From the NCBI RefSeq assembly GCF_000265365.1, contig NC_018011.1:2621501-2685500 (forward strand): 64,000 bases of DNA, in the 5' to 3' direction. A model generated the notes under the pieces. It did not search any database. It worked only from the letters and a program-made list of their open reading frames with translations, and was not told the DNA's origin. The position numbers and the translations under genes were made by a program. The stretch is from Alistipes finegoldii DSM 17242. GTDB lineage: Bacteria > Bacteroidota > Bacteroidia > Bacteroidales > Rikenellaceae. Numbering within the stretch: the stretch's first letter is position 1; every line of letters starts with the position of its first letter. This document shows, piece by piece, positions 36,268-45,162 of the stretch.

Positions 36268-38415
36268 TTAATATACCCATTCAAAATCGTCGATATACAT
36301 CACATTCGTCGTGCAGGCGTCCATAAAGTCGCCGTACGCACTCGTTGCGCAGGATACGGCGATATTGAATTTGCCCTGCGGAGCAACGGCCGTGTTCTGG
36401 TAATAATTTATCGGCATCGTGATTTCTACCATTTCATCGCCGGGGGTTGTCTCGTCGATGAATTTCGATGCATAGCCGATAATGGGACCGTTGGCTGCTT
36501 CGGTCTGTGTCTCCGGATCCCATGTGCCTGTCGGGGCTTTTGTGCCGGCAAATACCTTTTGCTGGGCCGACCAGTCCACGATACATACGAATACCCGCGC
36601 TTTGTCCATTTCGCCGACGGGAATCTTCCCTTCGTGGAGGTTGTAGTCCACAAGTCCGATTGTTGCGTGGTATTTGAATTTGATTGCTTTCGGCCTTGCG
36701 TTGTAGGTGAAATTTTTGCCGAAAGAGACATTGCCACCCATTGGGACAAGCGAAATGCCGAAGTCTCCCGTAAATAGATTACCCGGAGCAGGAACCTTGG
36801 CCAGCGTGTTATAGGTTGCGGTCAGTTTGGCGCAATAGCTTCCGACTCTGCCGGGCATGGTATCGTCGCGGGTGCACAGGTCTTTGGCGAACGAGTTATA
36901 ACCGCTTCCCCAGAACGTGTATTTGGTGCCGCTTCCCGGAAACTGCTTGTCGCTTCTCCACATTTCGAGACTGCCGTCAGTCATGGCATTGCCTGCTTGG
37001 GTCGTGAATTGCCCGGTATGCTCTGCGCCGTTAATGGTGGCTTTATAGTCATAAGTGTTTCCTGCGGAAATGCCGGTCCCGTCTTTGATTCGCGAATAGG
37101 GCAGCACCGTATTGGGCGTACTCCAGTCGGCTTCGGTCTTATTTTCCCATTCGGGCGCATAGGTCGCCGAGATGAAATCGTCGCCCTGCGACGTGCCGGT
37201 CAGGTATTTCCATTGGCCGTCGCTGCCGCACAGACCGAACGTTACGTTTGCCGACCGGGTGAAATCCACGACCTGCAGCGTTACGGTATTGGCCCAGAGG
37301 TCGTAGCTTTTTTCCGTAACCGGAACCAGTCCCTGCAGACGGTAGGTCGTCGAAATCTCGTTGCTGCCGCCGTTGGCGTCTTCCACATGGATCGTCACGG
37401 CGTGGTCGCCGCCCGCTAGTCCTGCGAAGAAGGCGTCGGACAACGTCAGTTCGGTGTTGTATTTATCGGTAGGCGTGAATGAAATGCCTTCGTGCGTGCC
37501 GGTGAGCAAGTCGTAGCTGTCGTCGCCGACCGAGACCGTGAATTTTTTCAGCTCTGCGAAAGCCATGATCCGGTATTTCTTCTCGCCGGACGTGTATTTC
37601 TGCACCTCGTCGTTGTCGAATCCCTCGGTGAGAAGGGCCGGATCGGGACTGAAAATAATCTTGTCGTCCTTGTCTTCCGTCTCGGTATCGACGCGGATCA
37701 GCAGGGCGTCGATATAACCCGGCAGGTCGGGGGAGTAGCGGAAGGTGAAGACGTATTTGCCGCCGGCCTTGACCTCGGTCAGCGTGTTTTCCATCTCGAC
37801 CTGCTTGCCCGACGTATGCGTGCCGCGGAACATCCATGCCAGCGAAGTCGTACCTGCGGGCAGGGTGTAATAGCCCGTGCCTTCGTCCGTGAATTTGAGC
37901 GCAGGAACCGCACCCGACTCGGCTTCCGCCTCGTCGAATTTGTCCGTACCGGCTATCCATACGAAGTAGCCCGGATCGAGATTCTCGACGATCGAAGCGT
38001 CGAATTTGACTTCGACGACGGTGTTCGCGATCTTGCAAACTACCTCCGCATGGGTCGTTTCGCCGGGTTTGACGGTGAATGTCTCCTCGCCTTTGTAGAA
38101 GCGTTTCGAGAAATCCGCGGGGACCTGTTCGCCCGCCTCGACCGCTACGCGGTAAGTGCCGGAGAGCAGCTCCAGCCGTTCGGGAATGTCGTCTTTCGCG
38201 GCGTATTTGCGGAGCAGCCCGCCCTCGCTGTTATAGATATACACTTTCTGGTATTGCAGCGGATCGTATTCGCCGTTGTCTTCCGCCCGCGAGGTCGAAA
38301 TCGTCATCGCCATCACGCCCGTGCGCCCGTCGCCGGCAGGAGTTTCGTCCTGCGAGCATGACGCGCCGGTGAGTGCCGTGAGCAGCATGGCGATATATGT
38401 GATGTGTCTTTTCAT
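36268..38415 (-). CDS. DUF4493/PCMD-type surface lipoprotein
   Basis: A 715-residue lipoprotein (lipobox GASCSQD). Residues about 30-230 resemble the DUF4493 domain (YIYNSEGGLLRKYAAKDDIPERLELLSGTYRVAVEAG). Middle Ig-like modules follow, and the last 230 residues are PCMD (GSLEMWRSDKQFPG, FWGSGYNSFAKDLC, GTWDPETQTEA, ending YIDDFEWVY). Its first base pair overlaps the last base of the upstream DUF4493 gene. It is likely anchored on the cell surface and may be a tip or adhesin-like component; no binding partner can be read from sequence. Confidence 0.85.
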   Translation of the reverse strand: MKRHITYIAMLLTALTGASCSQDETPAGDGRTGVMAMTISTSRAEDNGEYDPLQYQKVYIYNSEGGLLRKYAAKDDIPERLELLSGTYRVAVEAGEQVPADFSKRFYKGEETFTVKPGETTHAEVVCKIANTVVEVKFDASIVENLDPGYFVWIAGTDKFDEAEAESGAVPALKFTDEGTGYYTLPAGTTSLAWMFRGTHTSGKQVEMENTLTEVKAGGKYVFTFRYSPDLPGYIDALLIRVDTETEDKDDKIIFSPDPALLTEGFDNDEVQKYTSGEKKYRIMAFAELKKFTVSVGDDSYDLLTGTHEGISFTPTDKYNTELTLSDAFFAGLAGGDHAVTIHVEDANGGSNEISTTYRLQGLVPVTEKSYDLWANTVTLQVVDFTRSANVTFGLCGSDGQWKYLTGTSQGDDFISATYAPEWENKTEADWSTPNTVLPYSRIKDGTGISAGNTYDYKATINGAEHTGQFTTQAGNAMTDGSLEMWRSDKQFPGSGTKYTFWGSGYNSFAKDLCTRDDTMPGRVGSYCAKLTATYNTLAKVPAPGNLFTGDFGISLVPMGGNVSFGKNFTYNARPKAIKFKYHATIGLVDYNLHEGKIPVGEMDKARVFVCIVDWSAQQKVFAGTKAPTGTWDPETQTEAANGPIIGYASKFIDETTPGDEMVEITMPINYYQNTAVAPQGKFNIAVSCATSAYGDFMDACTTNVMYIDDFEWVY

Positions 38416-40145
38416 TATTCGGCGGCTTTAACGATGAGTTTGACGGTCTTGTGCGTCAATACGTTGTTGTTGTCCGTCACGTCGAGGACGAAGTTATGCT
38501 CGCCCGGAATCTCCAGCAGTATCTCGACGAATTTGGTGATCGAGAACATTACGGCGGTCTGGTTCTTCACCTGTTCGTTGATCGGGAATCCGAATTCGTC
38601 GTGGAGAATCGCGGCCAGATCGGCCGGAATGTCGCAGATGTCGAACTTCTCCGGCCTGTTGATGACCGGAAGCAGATCTTTCAGTGCCTCGGAGTCGATC
38701 GTAACCCAGAACGACTTGATGCCTGCAGTTGCAGTCACGTCGATGTCGATGACCATGTCTTTCTGCACTTCGTACTGCTGGTCGATATCATAGCCTCTCC
38801 AGACGATTGCAGGACCCTCCTGACCCGCGCTTTTGTCCACGACGAGCGTCAGCGCGGCGGCGGTCGAGACGCCTTTGTCGTCGGTCATGTCGAACGAGAA
38901 GGTGTGCGTGCCGTCGAATTCGTAGAGCGCCTTGATCTGCCCTGCGATGTTGAAGCTCTTGGCCTGCTGGCCCTTGAGTTCGCCGCCTACCGGGTAGCCG
39001 AATCCTTTGAGTATGATGCCTGCCGGCGACGACGCGTCGAGCGCGCAGAGGTCGAACGTTTCGGGAAGCTGGATCGCCGCCATCGAAGCCATGAACTGAC
39101 TGCTGGTCGAAGCGATATTGACGCGCAGCGACTCGATGCCGTTGGGCGATGCGAGGTCGAAGACGAACGGTTCGATGCAGTTGCCGTTGTCGTCGAACAT
39201 GGCGTCCGTCAGCGTAAAAGGCTTGGACATGTCATGTCCGGGCCATGCGAGAGCCGGTGCGCTGGGGTCTTCGAGAAGCTCTTCCAGCAGGTTGTCGGTG
39301 CCGTCTACGACGAAAGAGTTGTCCTGAATGATGTTGTTGTCCACCGTTACCTGAAACAGAAGCGTTCCTTTGTCGGCGTAGTTGATTACGACCGAAATCT
39401 TACGCCACTGGCCGGCCTTGACTCCCGTGATCTGCTTGCTGAACTGCGCGGGGATGTCGGTGCCGGCGAAAACGCCGTCGAAGTTGAAAACCAGCGTATT
39501 CTCGATGTCCAGCGATTTGAAGTAGGCCGCGCGCGTTTCGGTTTTGAGAAACTCCTGACTGGTCTGGCCCAGCGATATGGTCGCCTTGCTGGTGTCGGCC
39601 AGCATGCCGGCCAGTTCGGACGAATAATCCACCGTGACCTTGATATTCTGCAATGTGCAGACCACCTCTTCGAGCTGGGTCGTCTGCGCCTTTGAAATCG
39701 TGAAGCTGCTCGTCGCGCCGTAAACCGGGTGCTCCCACGCTACGTCCGGAGTGCTCTCCTTCGAGCGCACCTCCATGCGGTAGGCGCCCACCGGAAGTTC
39801 CATCGGCTCGGCGAGCTGCTGTTTGAGTTCGGCATAGGTTTTTTTGAATACCTGCGCGTTGTCGGCGTCGAGAATTTCTACGATGAAACCGTCCACGTCG
39901 GGTTGCTCGGCACGGGTGCCGGATACGGCCTGCGGGCTTTGCGTTTGGTCCGAAGTGTCGTCGGGACGAACGTCCGTCTCGTCATAGACCACCCGCATCG
40001 AAAGGCCGCTTACCGACAGGAAGCCCGTCGCGTCGCCCGGCGTCGGCTTGGGTTCCTCCTTGTAGGGAGGTTCTTCGTTCACACAGCCTGCCGCAACGAA
40101 CGCTGCAACCGCCAACATCGTAAAAAGTCTGGTAAATGTCTTCAT
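38415..40145 (-). CDS. DUF4493-type modular surface lipoprotein
   Basis: A 576-residue lipoprotein (lipobox VAAGCVNE). The N-terminal region (GTRAEQPDVDGFIVEILDADNAQVFKKTYAEL with LPVGAYRMEVRSKES) matches DUF4493. The second half carries two copies of a roughly 110-residue module, each running from G-I-(E/K)-S-(L/F) through (F/I)DICDI or FDLCAL, a GFP/GYP turn and FDMTDD or LDVTDN. The same module occurs once in each fimbrillin-like protein at 41.4 and 44.3 kb, tying the units together. It overlaps the next gene by one base. Confidence 0.82.
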   Translation of the reverse strand: MKTFTRLFTMLAVAAFVAAGCVNEEPPYKEEPKPTPGDATGFLSVSGLSMRVVYDETDVRPDDTSDQTQSPQAVSGTRAEQPDVDGFIVEILDADNAQVFKKTYAELKQQLAEPMELPVGAYRMEVRSKESTPDVAWEHPVYGATSSFTISKAQTTQLEEVVCTLQNIKVTVDYSSELAGMLADTSKATISLGQTSQEFLKTETRAAYFKSLDIENTLVFNFDGVFAGTDIPAQFSKQITGVKAGQWRKISVVINYADKGTLLFQVTVDNNIIQDNSFVVDGTDNLLEELLEDPSAPALAWPGHDMSKPFTLTDAMFDDNGNCIEPFVFDLASPNGIESLRVNIASTSSQFMASMAAIQLPETFDLCALDASSPAGIILKGFGYPVGGELKGQQAKSFNIAGQIKALYEFDGTHTFSFDMTDDKGVSTAAALTLVVDKSAGQEGPAIVWRGYDIDQQYEVQKDMVIDIDVTATAGIKSFWVTIDSEALKDLLPVINRPEKFDICDIPADLAAILHDEFGFPINEQVKNQTAVMFSITKFVEILLEIPGEHNFVLDVTDNNNVLTHKTVKLIVKAAE

Positions 40146-40166
40146 ATCTTTTGCTGTTTTTATTCC

Positions 40167-40970
40167 TTATTTGGTATCGTCTATGGCCCCCTCGTTGACT
40201 TCGCAGTCAATCTGCCGGGTTTCGGTGTAGTCGTCGCTGAGCGTGACGGTCAGCGTGACGCTGCCCGCATCCTTGGCGTCGAAGGTGAGAACGTGGCAGG
40301 TGCGCGGCGAAGTGGCTTCGAGCGTTTGCTCGGAGAAGGTGACCTTAGGCCCCTCGTCGGTTCCGGTCTGGCTCTGGCGGCGTGCCGTGCCGGTTACCTT
40401 GAGCGTCGTGGCGCTTTTGACGAATACCGGCTCGTCGGCGGGCGTGCTGCCGGGCGTGAAGTCGAACTGGTTGCCCGATGCCGTCGTTACGGTAAACTGC
40501 GCGTCGTGGAAATAGTTGAGGAACTGTTCCGTGGCGCGGACCACCGTCTGCGAGTTGGCGATCGTAGCGGTCATCTCCACCGTTGCAGCGCGGCGGGGCA
40601 GCACCTCGACGCTCTTCTCCGCGGCATAATAGGGTTTGTCGATTCCCTCCGCATCGGGGTCGCCGTGTGCGACGGAGACGGCGTAGGTTCCCATTCGGAA
40701 CACGGCGTCGCTCTGCTCGAATTCCGTGAGCGTATCCCACTGCTGCGTCCCCGATTCTCCGGTGACCGTAAGCGTGAAATCGCCGGCTTGGGGGACGGAG
40801 GGCGCAGCCGGCATCCGGGAAGTGTCGTCCGATGCGGCGACGATCGAACCGTCGGCGGTGCAGCTGACCTTCAGCGTGCCGTATTCCGTGCCTTCGGCCT
40901 TGTTTTCCGTGGAGCATCCGGCCGCCAGCAGGGCCGCCGATGCCATTAAGTATATGAGTTGTCTTTTCAT
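40167..40970 (-). CDS. DUF4493-type lipoprotein, first protein gene after the 50-codon ORF
   Basis: A 267-residue lipoprotein (lipobox LAAGCSTEN, start ATG 40970). It is a stand-alone DUF4493-like domain: YGTLKVSCTADGSI, MGTYAVSVAHGDPDAEGIDKPYYAAEKSVEV and a C-terminal strand block. It sits 14 bases after a 50-codon ORF and 21 bases before the larger DUF4493 gene. It resembles the N-terminal part of its neighbours, so the operon probably grew by duplication. Confidence 0.8.
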   Translation of the reverse strand: MKRQLIYLMASAALLAAGCSTENKAEGTEYGTLKVSCTADGSIVAASDDTSRMPAAPSVPQAGDFTLTVTGESGTQQWDTLTEFEQSDAVFRMGTYAVSVAHGDPDAEGIDKPYYAAEKSVEVLPRRAATVEMTATIANSQTVVRATEQFLNYFHDAQFTVTTASGNQFDFTPGSTPADEPVFVKSATTLKVTGTARRQSQTGTDEGPKVTFSEQTLEATSPRTCHVLTFDAKDAGSVTLTVTLSDDYTETRQIDCEVNEGAIDDTK

Positions 40971-40984
40971 GGTATTCCAGCCGT

Positions 40985-41137
40985 TCAATGGTGAGTGTTG
41001 TCGGTCGTGCCGTTTGCGGACGGCGCTGCCGGAGCGTCAGCTGCATGTGCCGCTTTGACTGTCCCGGTCGGGGCGCCTTTATACGAAACGTCCCGAAGCG
41101 TCTGTTTGGAGCGGGATGTCCGGGTTTTTGTTCGCAT
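40985..41137 (-). CDS. 50-residue leader-position ORF before the DUF4493 operon
   Basis: The ORF starts at ATG 41137, about 27 bases after the predicted -7 element, and encodes a basic, Thr/Ala-rich 50-residue peptide (MRTKTRTSRSKQTLRDVSYK at its start). It has no signal peptide and no similarity to the 54-56 residue peptides in the same position at 43.9 and 46.7 kb. The position as first ORF behind the shared promoter makes it plausible as a small gene or a leader peptide, but composition alone could produce it. Confidence 0.4.
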   Translation of the reverse strand: MRTKTRTSRSKQTLRDVSYKGAPTGTVKAAHAADAPAAPSANGTTDNTHH

Positions 41138-41163
41138 GGATGCAGTCTTTTGTTGACAATATG

Positions 41164-41230
41164 CAAAAATAGGCATGTGCCGCGGATTTGTAAAATAAAT
41201 TCAACGAACAGCGCATTTTTCATCACGAAC
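41164..41230 (-). promoter_or_regulatory. Shared regulon promoter, copy 1 (DUF4493 operon)
   Basis: Minus strand: TATTTTTG at the -7 position (complement of 41164-41171), 20 bases upstream the block GTTCGTTGAATTTATTTT (complement of 41192-41209), and a second GTTCGT exactly 21 bases further up (complement of 41225-41230). Copies 2 and 3 have the same spacing. Confidence 0.8.
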
Positions 41231-41337
41231 ACTCGACGCGCCGCACTCCGACGGACCGGATTCTCCTCTCTTCGGATGTCTTTCCGCAGCCGGGAAATGG
41301 CTTGCGCGCCCTTCTTTCGCGGTGCGGGCGGTGCCTA

Positions 41338-41370
41338 ATAAAAGAACCTCCCTGCAATCGCAGGGAGGTC
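41338..41370 (-). terminator. Terminator of fimbrillin-like gene 1
   Basis: Minus strand: ACCTCCCTGC and GCAGGGAGGT form a 10-bp stem with a four-base loop followed by TCTTTT. Part of the duplicated block shared with 44.27 kb. A second small hairpin (GGCCGCGGGGCC) lies between it and the stop codon. Confidence 0.88.
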
Positions 41371-42292
41371 GGGGGTGAAGGCCGCGGGGCCTTCGGGTTT
41401 GTTATCGGAGGATTAGTATACCCACTTGAAATCGTCTACCCAGAGTTTGTTCGTGTCGCATCCGGTCAGATAGTCGCCCAAGTAGCTGGTAGCAGTCGAA
41501 ATGACCAGCGTGTACTTGCTCGTCGGAGCCTTGTCCGTCTTTTCGTAATAGACGATCGGAAGCTCCAGATCCTTCATGCTGCCGGTGTGAGACTCCGTGA
41601 TGTAGGCGGAACCGTAGCCGATGATTTTGCCTTCGTTCAGGCTCGATACGGTTTCCGGGTCCCAGAACGTCGTTTTGTCCACCTTGGTGCCCGATTTCAC
41701 CGCATGGCGGTCGCTCCATTCTACGATACAGACGAAGATGCGTCCTTTGTCGATGCCGGTGCTTACGGGCGGATCGTTCTTGACCCGGTTGATTTCGCCT
41801 ATCTCGGCGGCATATTTCAGTTTGAGGGCGGCGGGACGTGCGGAATAGGTGTAGGGCTGTCCGAATTGTGCGTAACCGACCGTGCCGTCCATCACGAAAT
41901 CTCCGGTGTAGAGGTTGCCCGCAGCGAATGCGATGCCTGCATACTTCGCGGCGAGTTGCGCGCAGTAGTTGCCGACCTTGCCGGAATAGGTGGCCTGAGT
42001 GCATAATTTGTCGGTTCCCGAACTGGTCAGATAGGCGTTGTTGCCGCTGTCCCAGAATTTGTCGGTCCCTGTTGCGTCTTCGTATTTGACGGCATTCGGA
42101 TAGGGTACGTTGGCAGAGCCTGAGAACATCTTTTTCATCGATTTCGTACTCCAGCTCTCCATGCCTGCATTGGGAATGACGTCGCCGTTGTTGTTTTTCG
42201 GCGTGAATTCGCCCGAAGCGACCGTTGCGCCGTCGGCGAGCAGTTGGTATTCGTAGCTCTTGCGGGCGAAGATGCCGGTCTTGGGATCGACG
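41346..42292. repeat. Segmental duplication, copy A
   Basis: This block, covering the terminator and the 3' third of the fimbrillin-like gene at 41413, is nearly identical to 44273-45162. It ends abruptly at TTGGGATCGACG, after which the two genes diverge. Copy A carries 57 bases that copy B lacks. Confidence 0.92.
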
Positions 42293-43905
42293 GTATATAT
42301 GGTAAGGCCTGCGTCATTTGTTCCCTCTGTCCATGTCGGGCTGATTTTGGCCGTGCGGGACCCGTCTGCATTGGCTGTAATATCGGCGTCGTTCCATGTG
42401 GTCTGACCTTTGATTCTGTATTGCACGGAAACGGATGTCGCATCGGCAGGGATGTTCAAGGTAAACGATGCTGTATTGGCCCAAAGGTCTGCGTCGTTGT
42501 TGTAAGTGATGGGGGAAACGACTGTTTTTACGTATTTCAGCGTGATGACTGTTTTTTGTCCGGCATTGTCCGTGACGGTGAACTTGAAATCGGAGTTCGT
42601 CGTTTCGGTCACCTCGGCGCAGACCATGGCGAGCATGTCTATCAGACCGCCGATCTGGAAATACACATGCTGCTGGTTGAGCAGTTGTGCCGGAGTCGGA
42701 AAACCGAATCCGGCTAAAGCGGCTGCCATGTCATTATTGGCGGGATTGGTCAGTTCCATCGAAGGGGCGAGTTTTACCGCCTCCAGCAAATTTTGTTCGC
42801 TTCCCTCCATAGGAGTTGTCAGTACCGACGAGGTGATATCCACCTGCATCGACTTGATGCCGCCCGGTGCGCTGACCCGGATATTGGCGCTGTTGCCGCT
42901 TTCGAGCAGTTCGGTGGGTGTCGTAAGGTCTTCGTGGCCGATCCACTTGACGGTCGGGGCTGCGGCTTTGGTGAATGATGCGGTCCGCTCCACCGTGTAG
43001 ACCCAGTTGGCGACGACGGGTGTCGTTCGGGTGATCGTGAAGCTTGCTGCGTTGCCTTTGTCGGTGCAGGCCGAGAAGGTCAGGTCGCCGTAGCTGTCAT
43101 CAGGGAGCACGTTGAAAAAGGTCTCGCTGTAATCGGCCGAAGGAGCCGTGCCGTCGGCGTAGGTGACGGTGATGTGCTCCGAGTTGATCGAGATGGGAGA
43201 GCCCATTGCGGAGGTGCCTTCGACGACCAGCTTCGGGGTGATAGCCGACGGATCGTATGTGGCGTTCGGGTCCGAGGGAACGGTGAAGGTCAGCTTTTCG
43301 GAGGCGATCGGTTTTTTCGACGTCAGCATGACGGAGGCTATTTTCTCCGACGCAGCGCCGCCTTGCAGTTTGAGCGCGAGGATCGAGGTGATGCGGTGAA
43401 GATTGAACTTTACGGCATTCCCTTCCGGCGTTTTGCCCGGCTTGGCGTTGTTGTGGGTGATGGCGTCGGCGGCCATGATGTCGAATTCGCTGTTGTATTT
43501 GTTTCCGTTCTGGGTGCGCAGGGCGCTGAAAGGAACCGTTACGGTCGTGCCGGAAACGGTGGCGTTTCCGTTGTGAGGGTAGAAGGCGCGGTACGCCCAA
43601 GTGCCTGCGGAGCCGAAGAGCGAGCCTGTAAAAGCCTTGCTGTCTGTGGTGTACGTAAATTGCAGGAGCTTCGAGAAGTCGTTGGCGAGGACGCCGAGTT
43701 TGTCTTCGCCGTTCCATGTGCCGGTAAGACCGGTGCCGAAATCGACGTTGATGTCGGCGCGGCTTTGTTCGCGGGGAGCGATATCGGCGAGAAAACCGAC
43801 GGCAGTTGCTCCGTCGCCGGATGTTGCGGGAACTTCCTCGTAGGTGCTGCACGCGCCGAGGAGAAGCGCTGCGGTCAGCGTTAAAAGAGAGACTTGTTTT
43901 TTCAT
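41413..43905 (-). CDS. Fimbrillin-like/PCMD surface lipoprotein 1
   Basis: An 830-residue lipoprotein (lipobox LLGACSTYE). Residues about 30-320 follow the Mfa1/FimA-like fimbrillin plan: GTWNGEDKLGVLAND, GTWAYRAFYPHNGNA, NSEFDIMAADAI, VKFNLHRITSILALKLQG. A module shared with the DUF4493 gene at 38.4 kb follows (APGGIKSMQVDITSS to FTVTDNAGQ), then a PCMD domain ending WVDDFKWVY. Fusion of a fimbrillin-like domain with PCMD suggests a tip or anchor subunit or a surface glycan-binding protein. A 56-residue peptide gene precedes it by 13 bases. Confidence 0.85.
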   Translation of the reverse strand: MKKQVSLLTLTAALLLGACSTYEEVPATSGDGATAVGFLADIAPREQSRADINVDFGTGLTGTWNGEDKLGVLANDFSKLLQFTYTTDSKAFTGSLFGSAGTWAYRAFYPHNGNATVSGTTVTVPFSALRTQNGNKYNSEFDIMAADAITHNNAKPGKTPEGNAVKFNLHRITSILALKLQGGAASEKIASVMLTSKKPIASEKLTFTVPSDPNATYDPSAITPKLVVEGTSAMGSPISINSEHITVTYADGTAPSADYSETFFNVLPDDSYGDLTFSACTDKGNAASFTITRTTPVVANWVYTVERTASFTKAAAPTVKWIGHEDLTTPTELLESGNSANIRVSAPGGIKSMQVDITSSVLTTPMEGSEQNLLEAVKLAPSMELTNPANNDMAAALAGFGFPTPAQLLNQQHVYFQIGGLIDMLAMVCAEVTETTNSDFKFTVTDNAGQKTVITLKYVKTVVSPITYNNDADLWANTASFTLNIPADATSVSVQYRIKGQTTWNDADITANADGSRTAKISPTWTEGTNDAGLTIYTVDPKTGIFARKSYEYQLLADGATVASGEFTPKNNNGDVIPNAGMESWSTKSMKKMFSGSANVPYPNAVKYEDATGTDKFWDSGNNAYLTSSGTDKLCTQATYSGKVGNYCAQLAAKYAGIAFAAGNLYTGDFVMDGTVGYAQFGQPYTYSARPAALKLKYAAEIGEINRVKNDPPVSTGIDKGRIFVCIVEWSDRHAVKSGTKVDKTTFWDPETVSSLNEGKIIGYGSAYITESHTGSMKDLELPIVYYEKTDKAPTSKYTLVISTATSYLGDYLTGCDTNKLWVDDFKWVY

Positions 43906-43918
43906 GGCTGCCGGTTTT

Positions 43919-44089
43919 TTATTCGTTTTCGCCCAAATAAAAATCGTCGTAGCAGCTCAGGGGGCTGATTCCGTCGGAGGAAGGGACGTCTCCGGACGTG
44001 GCAAATCCTTTTTCCGCGGCGACCTCAATCGTCTCGATCATCGGGGCGGAGTATTGCCCCCCCCCTTTCGTGGTTGATACAATTTCCAT
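43919..44089 (-). CDS. 56-residue peptide of the EKGFA/YDDFYL family, with G9 tract
   Basis: ATG 44089 to TAA at 43919-43921; 56 codons. The product has PMIETIEVAAEKGFATSG in the middle and CYDDFYLGENE at the end, matching the 54-residue peptide at 46706-46870 in order and spacing. Codons 9-11 are GGG GGG GGG inside a run of nine G (44057-44065), so one-base slippage would switch it off. It lacks a signal peptide or double-Gly leader site. It lies 13 bases before fimbrillin-like gene 1 and behind the shared promoter. The family has no function I recognise. Confidence 0.7.
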   Translation of the reverse strand: MEIVSTTKGGGQYSAPMIETIEVAAEKGFATSGDVPSSDGISPLSCYDDFYLGENE

Positions 44090-44127
44090 GGTATGCAATA
44101 GTTTAAAATGGTATGCAATAGTTTAAA
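44088..44127. repeat. Perfect 20-bp tandem duplication at the start of the G9 peptide gene
   Basis: ATGGTATGCAATAGTTTAAA is at 44088-44107 and again at 44108-44127. It covers the 5' leader and the first bases of the peptide start, so it changes leader length by 20 bases. Confidence 0.95.
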
Positions 44128-44136
44128 GTGACCTAA

Positions 44137-44203
44137 CAAAAATAGGCGGAAAGCGGATCATCTGAAAATAAATTCAATGAACGGGCAGTGTTTCATCACG
44201 AAA
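44137..44203 (-). promoter_or_regulatory. Shared regulon promoter, copy 2 (fimbrillin-like unit 1)
   Basis: Minus strand: TATTTTTG (complement of 44137-44144), 20 bases, GTTCATTGAATTTATTTT (complement of 44165-44182), then TTTCGT 21 bases further up (complement of 44198-44203), one mismatch from GTTCGT. Confidence 0.8.
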
Positions 44204-44265
44204 AGGCATGTTTGCCTTGTGGAACCGGAATCGATTGCGGCAATATTGCAAGGCGGTGGAAATCA

Positions 44266-44297
44266 ACAAAAAACCTCCCTGCAGGCGCAGGGAGGTC
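44266..44297 (-). terminator. Terminator of fimbrillin-like gene 2
   Basis: Minus strand: stem ACCTCCCTGC/GCAGGGAGGT with a four-base loop and TTTTTTG after it; the duplicate of the terminator at 41338-41370. Confidence 0.88.
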
Positions 44298-45162
44298 GGG
44301 GGTGAAGGCCGCGGGGCCTTCGGGTTTGTTATCGGGAGATCAGTATACCCACTCGAAATCGTCTACCCAGAGTTTGTTCGCGTCGCATCCGGTCAGGTAG
44401 TCGCCCAGATAGCTGGTCGCGGTCGAGATGACCAGCGTGTAGTTGCCCGTCGGAGGTGTGTCCGTCTTTTCGTAATAGACGATCGGAAGCGCCAGATCCT
44501 TCATGCTGCCGGTGTGAGACTCCGTGATGTAGGCGGGACCGTAGCCGATGATTTTGCCTTCGTTCAGGCTCGATACGGTTTCGGGGTCCCAGAACGTCGT
44601 CTTGTCCACCGTGGTGCCCGATTGCACCGCATGGCGGTCGCTCCATTCGACGATACAGACGAAGATGCGTCCTTTGTCGATGCCGGTGCTTACGGGCGGA
44701 TCGTTCTTGACCCGGTTGATTTCGCCTATCTCGGCGGCGTATTTCAGTTTGAGGGCGGCGGGACGTGCCGAATAGGTGTACGGCTGTCCGAATTGTGCGT
44801 AACCGACTGTGCCGTCCATCACGAAATCTCCGGTGTAGAGGTTGCCCGCAGCGAATGCGATGCCTGCATACTTCGCGGCGAGTTGCGCGCAATAATCACC
44901 GACCATGCCGGGATATGTTGCCTGAGTGCATAATTTGTCGGTTCCCGAACTGGTCATATAGGCGTTCGGATAGGGTACGTTGGCAGAGCCTGAGAATATC
45001 TTTTTCATCGATTTCGTGCTCCAGCTCTCCATGCCTGCATTGGGAATGACGTCGCCGTTGTTGTTTTTCGGCGTGAATTCGCCCGAAGCGACTGTTGCGC
45101 CGTCGGCGAGCAGTCGGTATTCGTAGCTCTTGCGGGCGAAGATGCCGGTCTTGGGATCGACG
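44273..45162. repeat. Segmental duplication, copy B
   Basis: Partner of 41346-42292; shorter by 57 bases, an in-frame deletion that removes 19 codons (VKYED to SGNNA) relative to copy A. By my count about 17 residues differ in the shared region of some 270. Confidence 0.92.
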
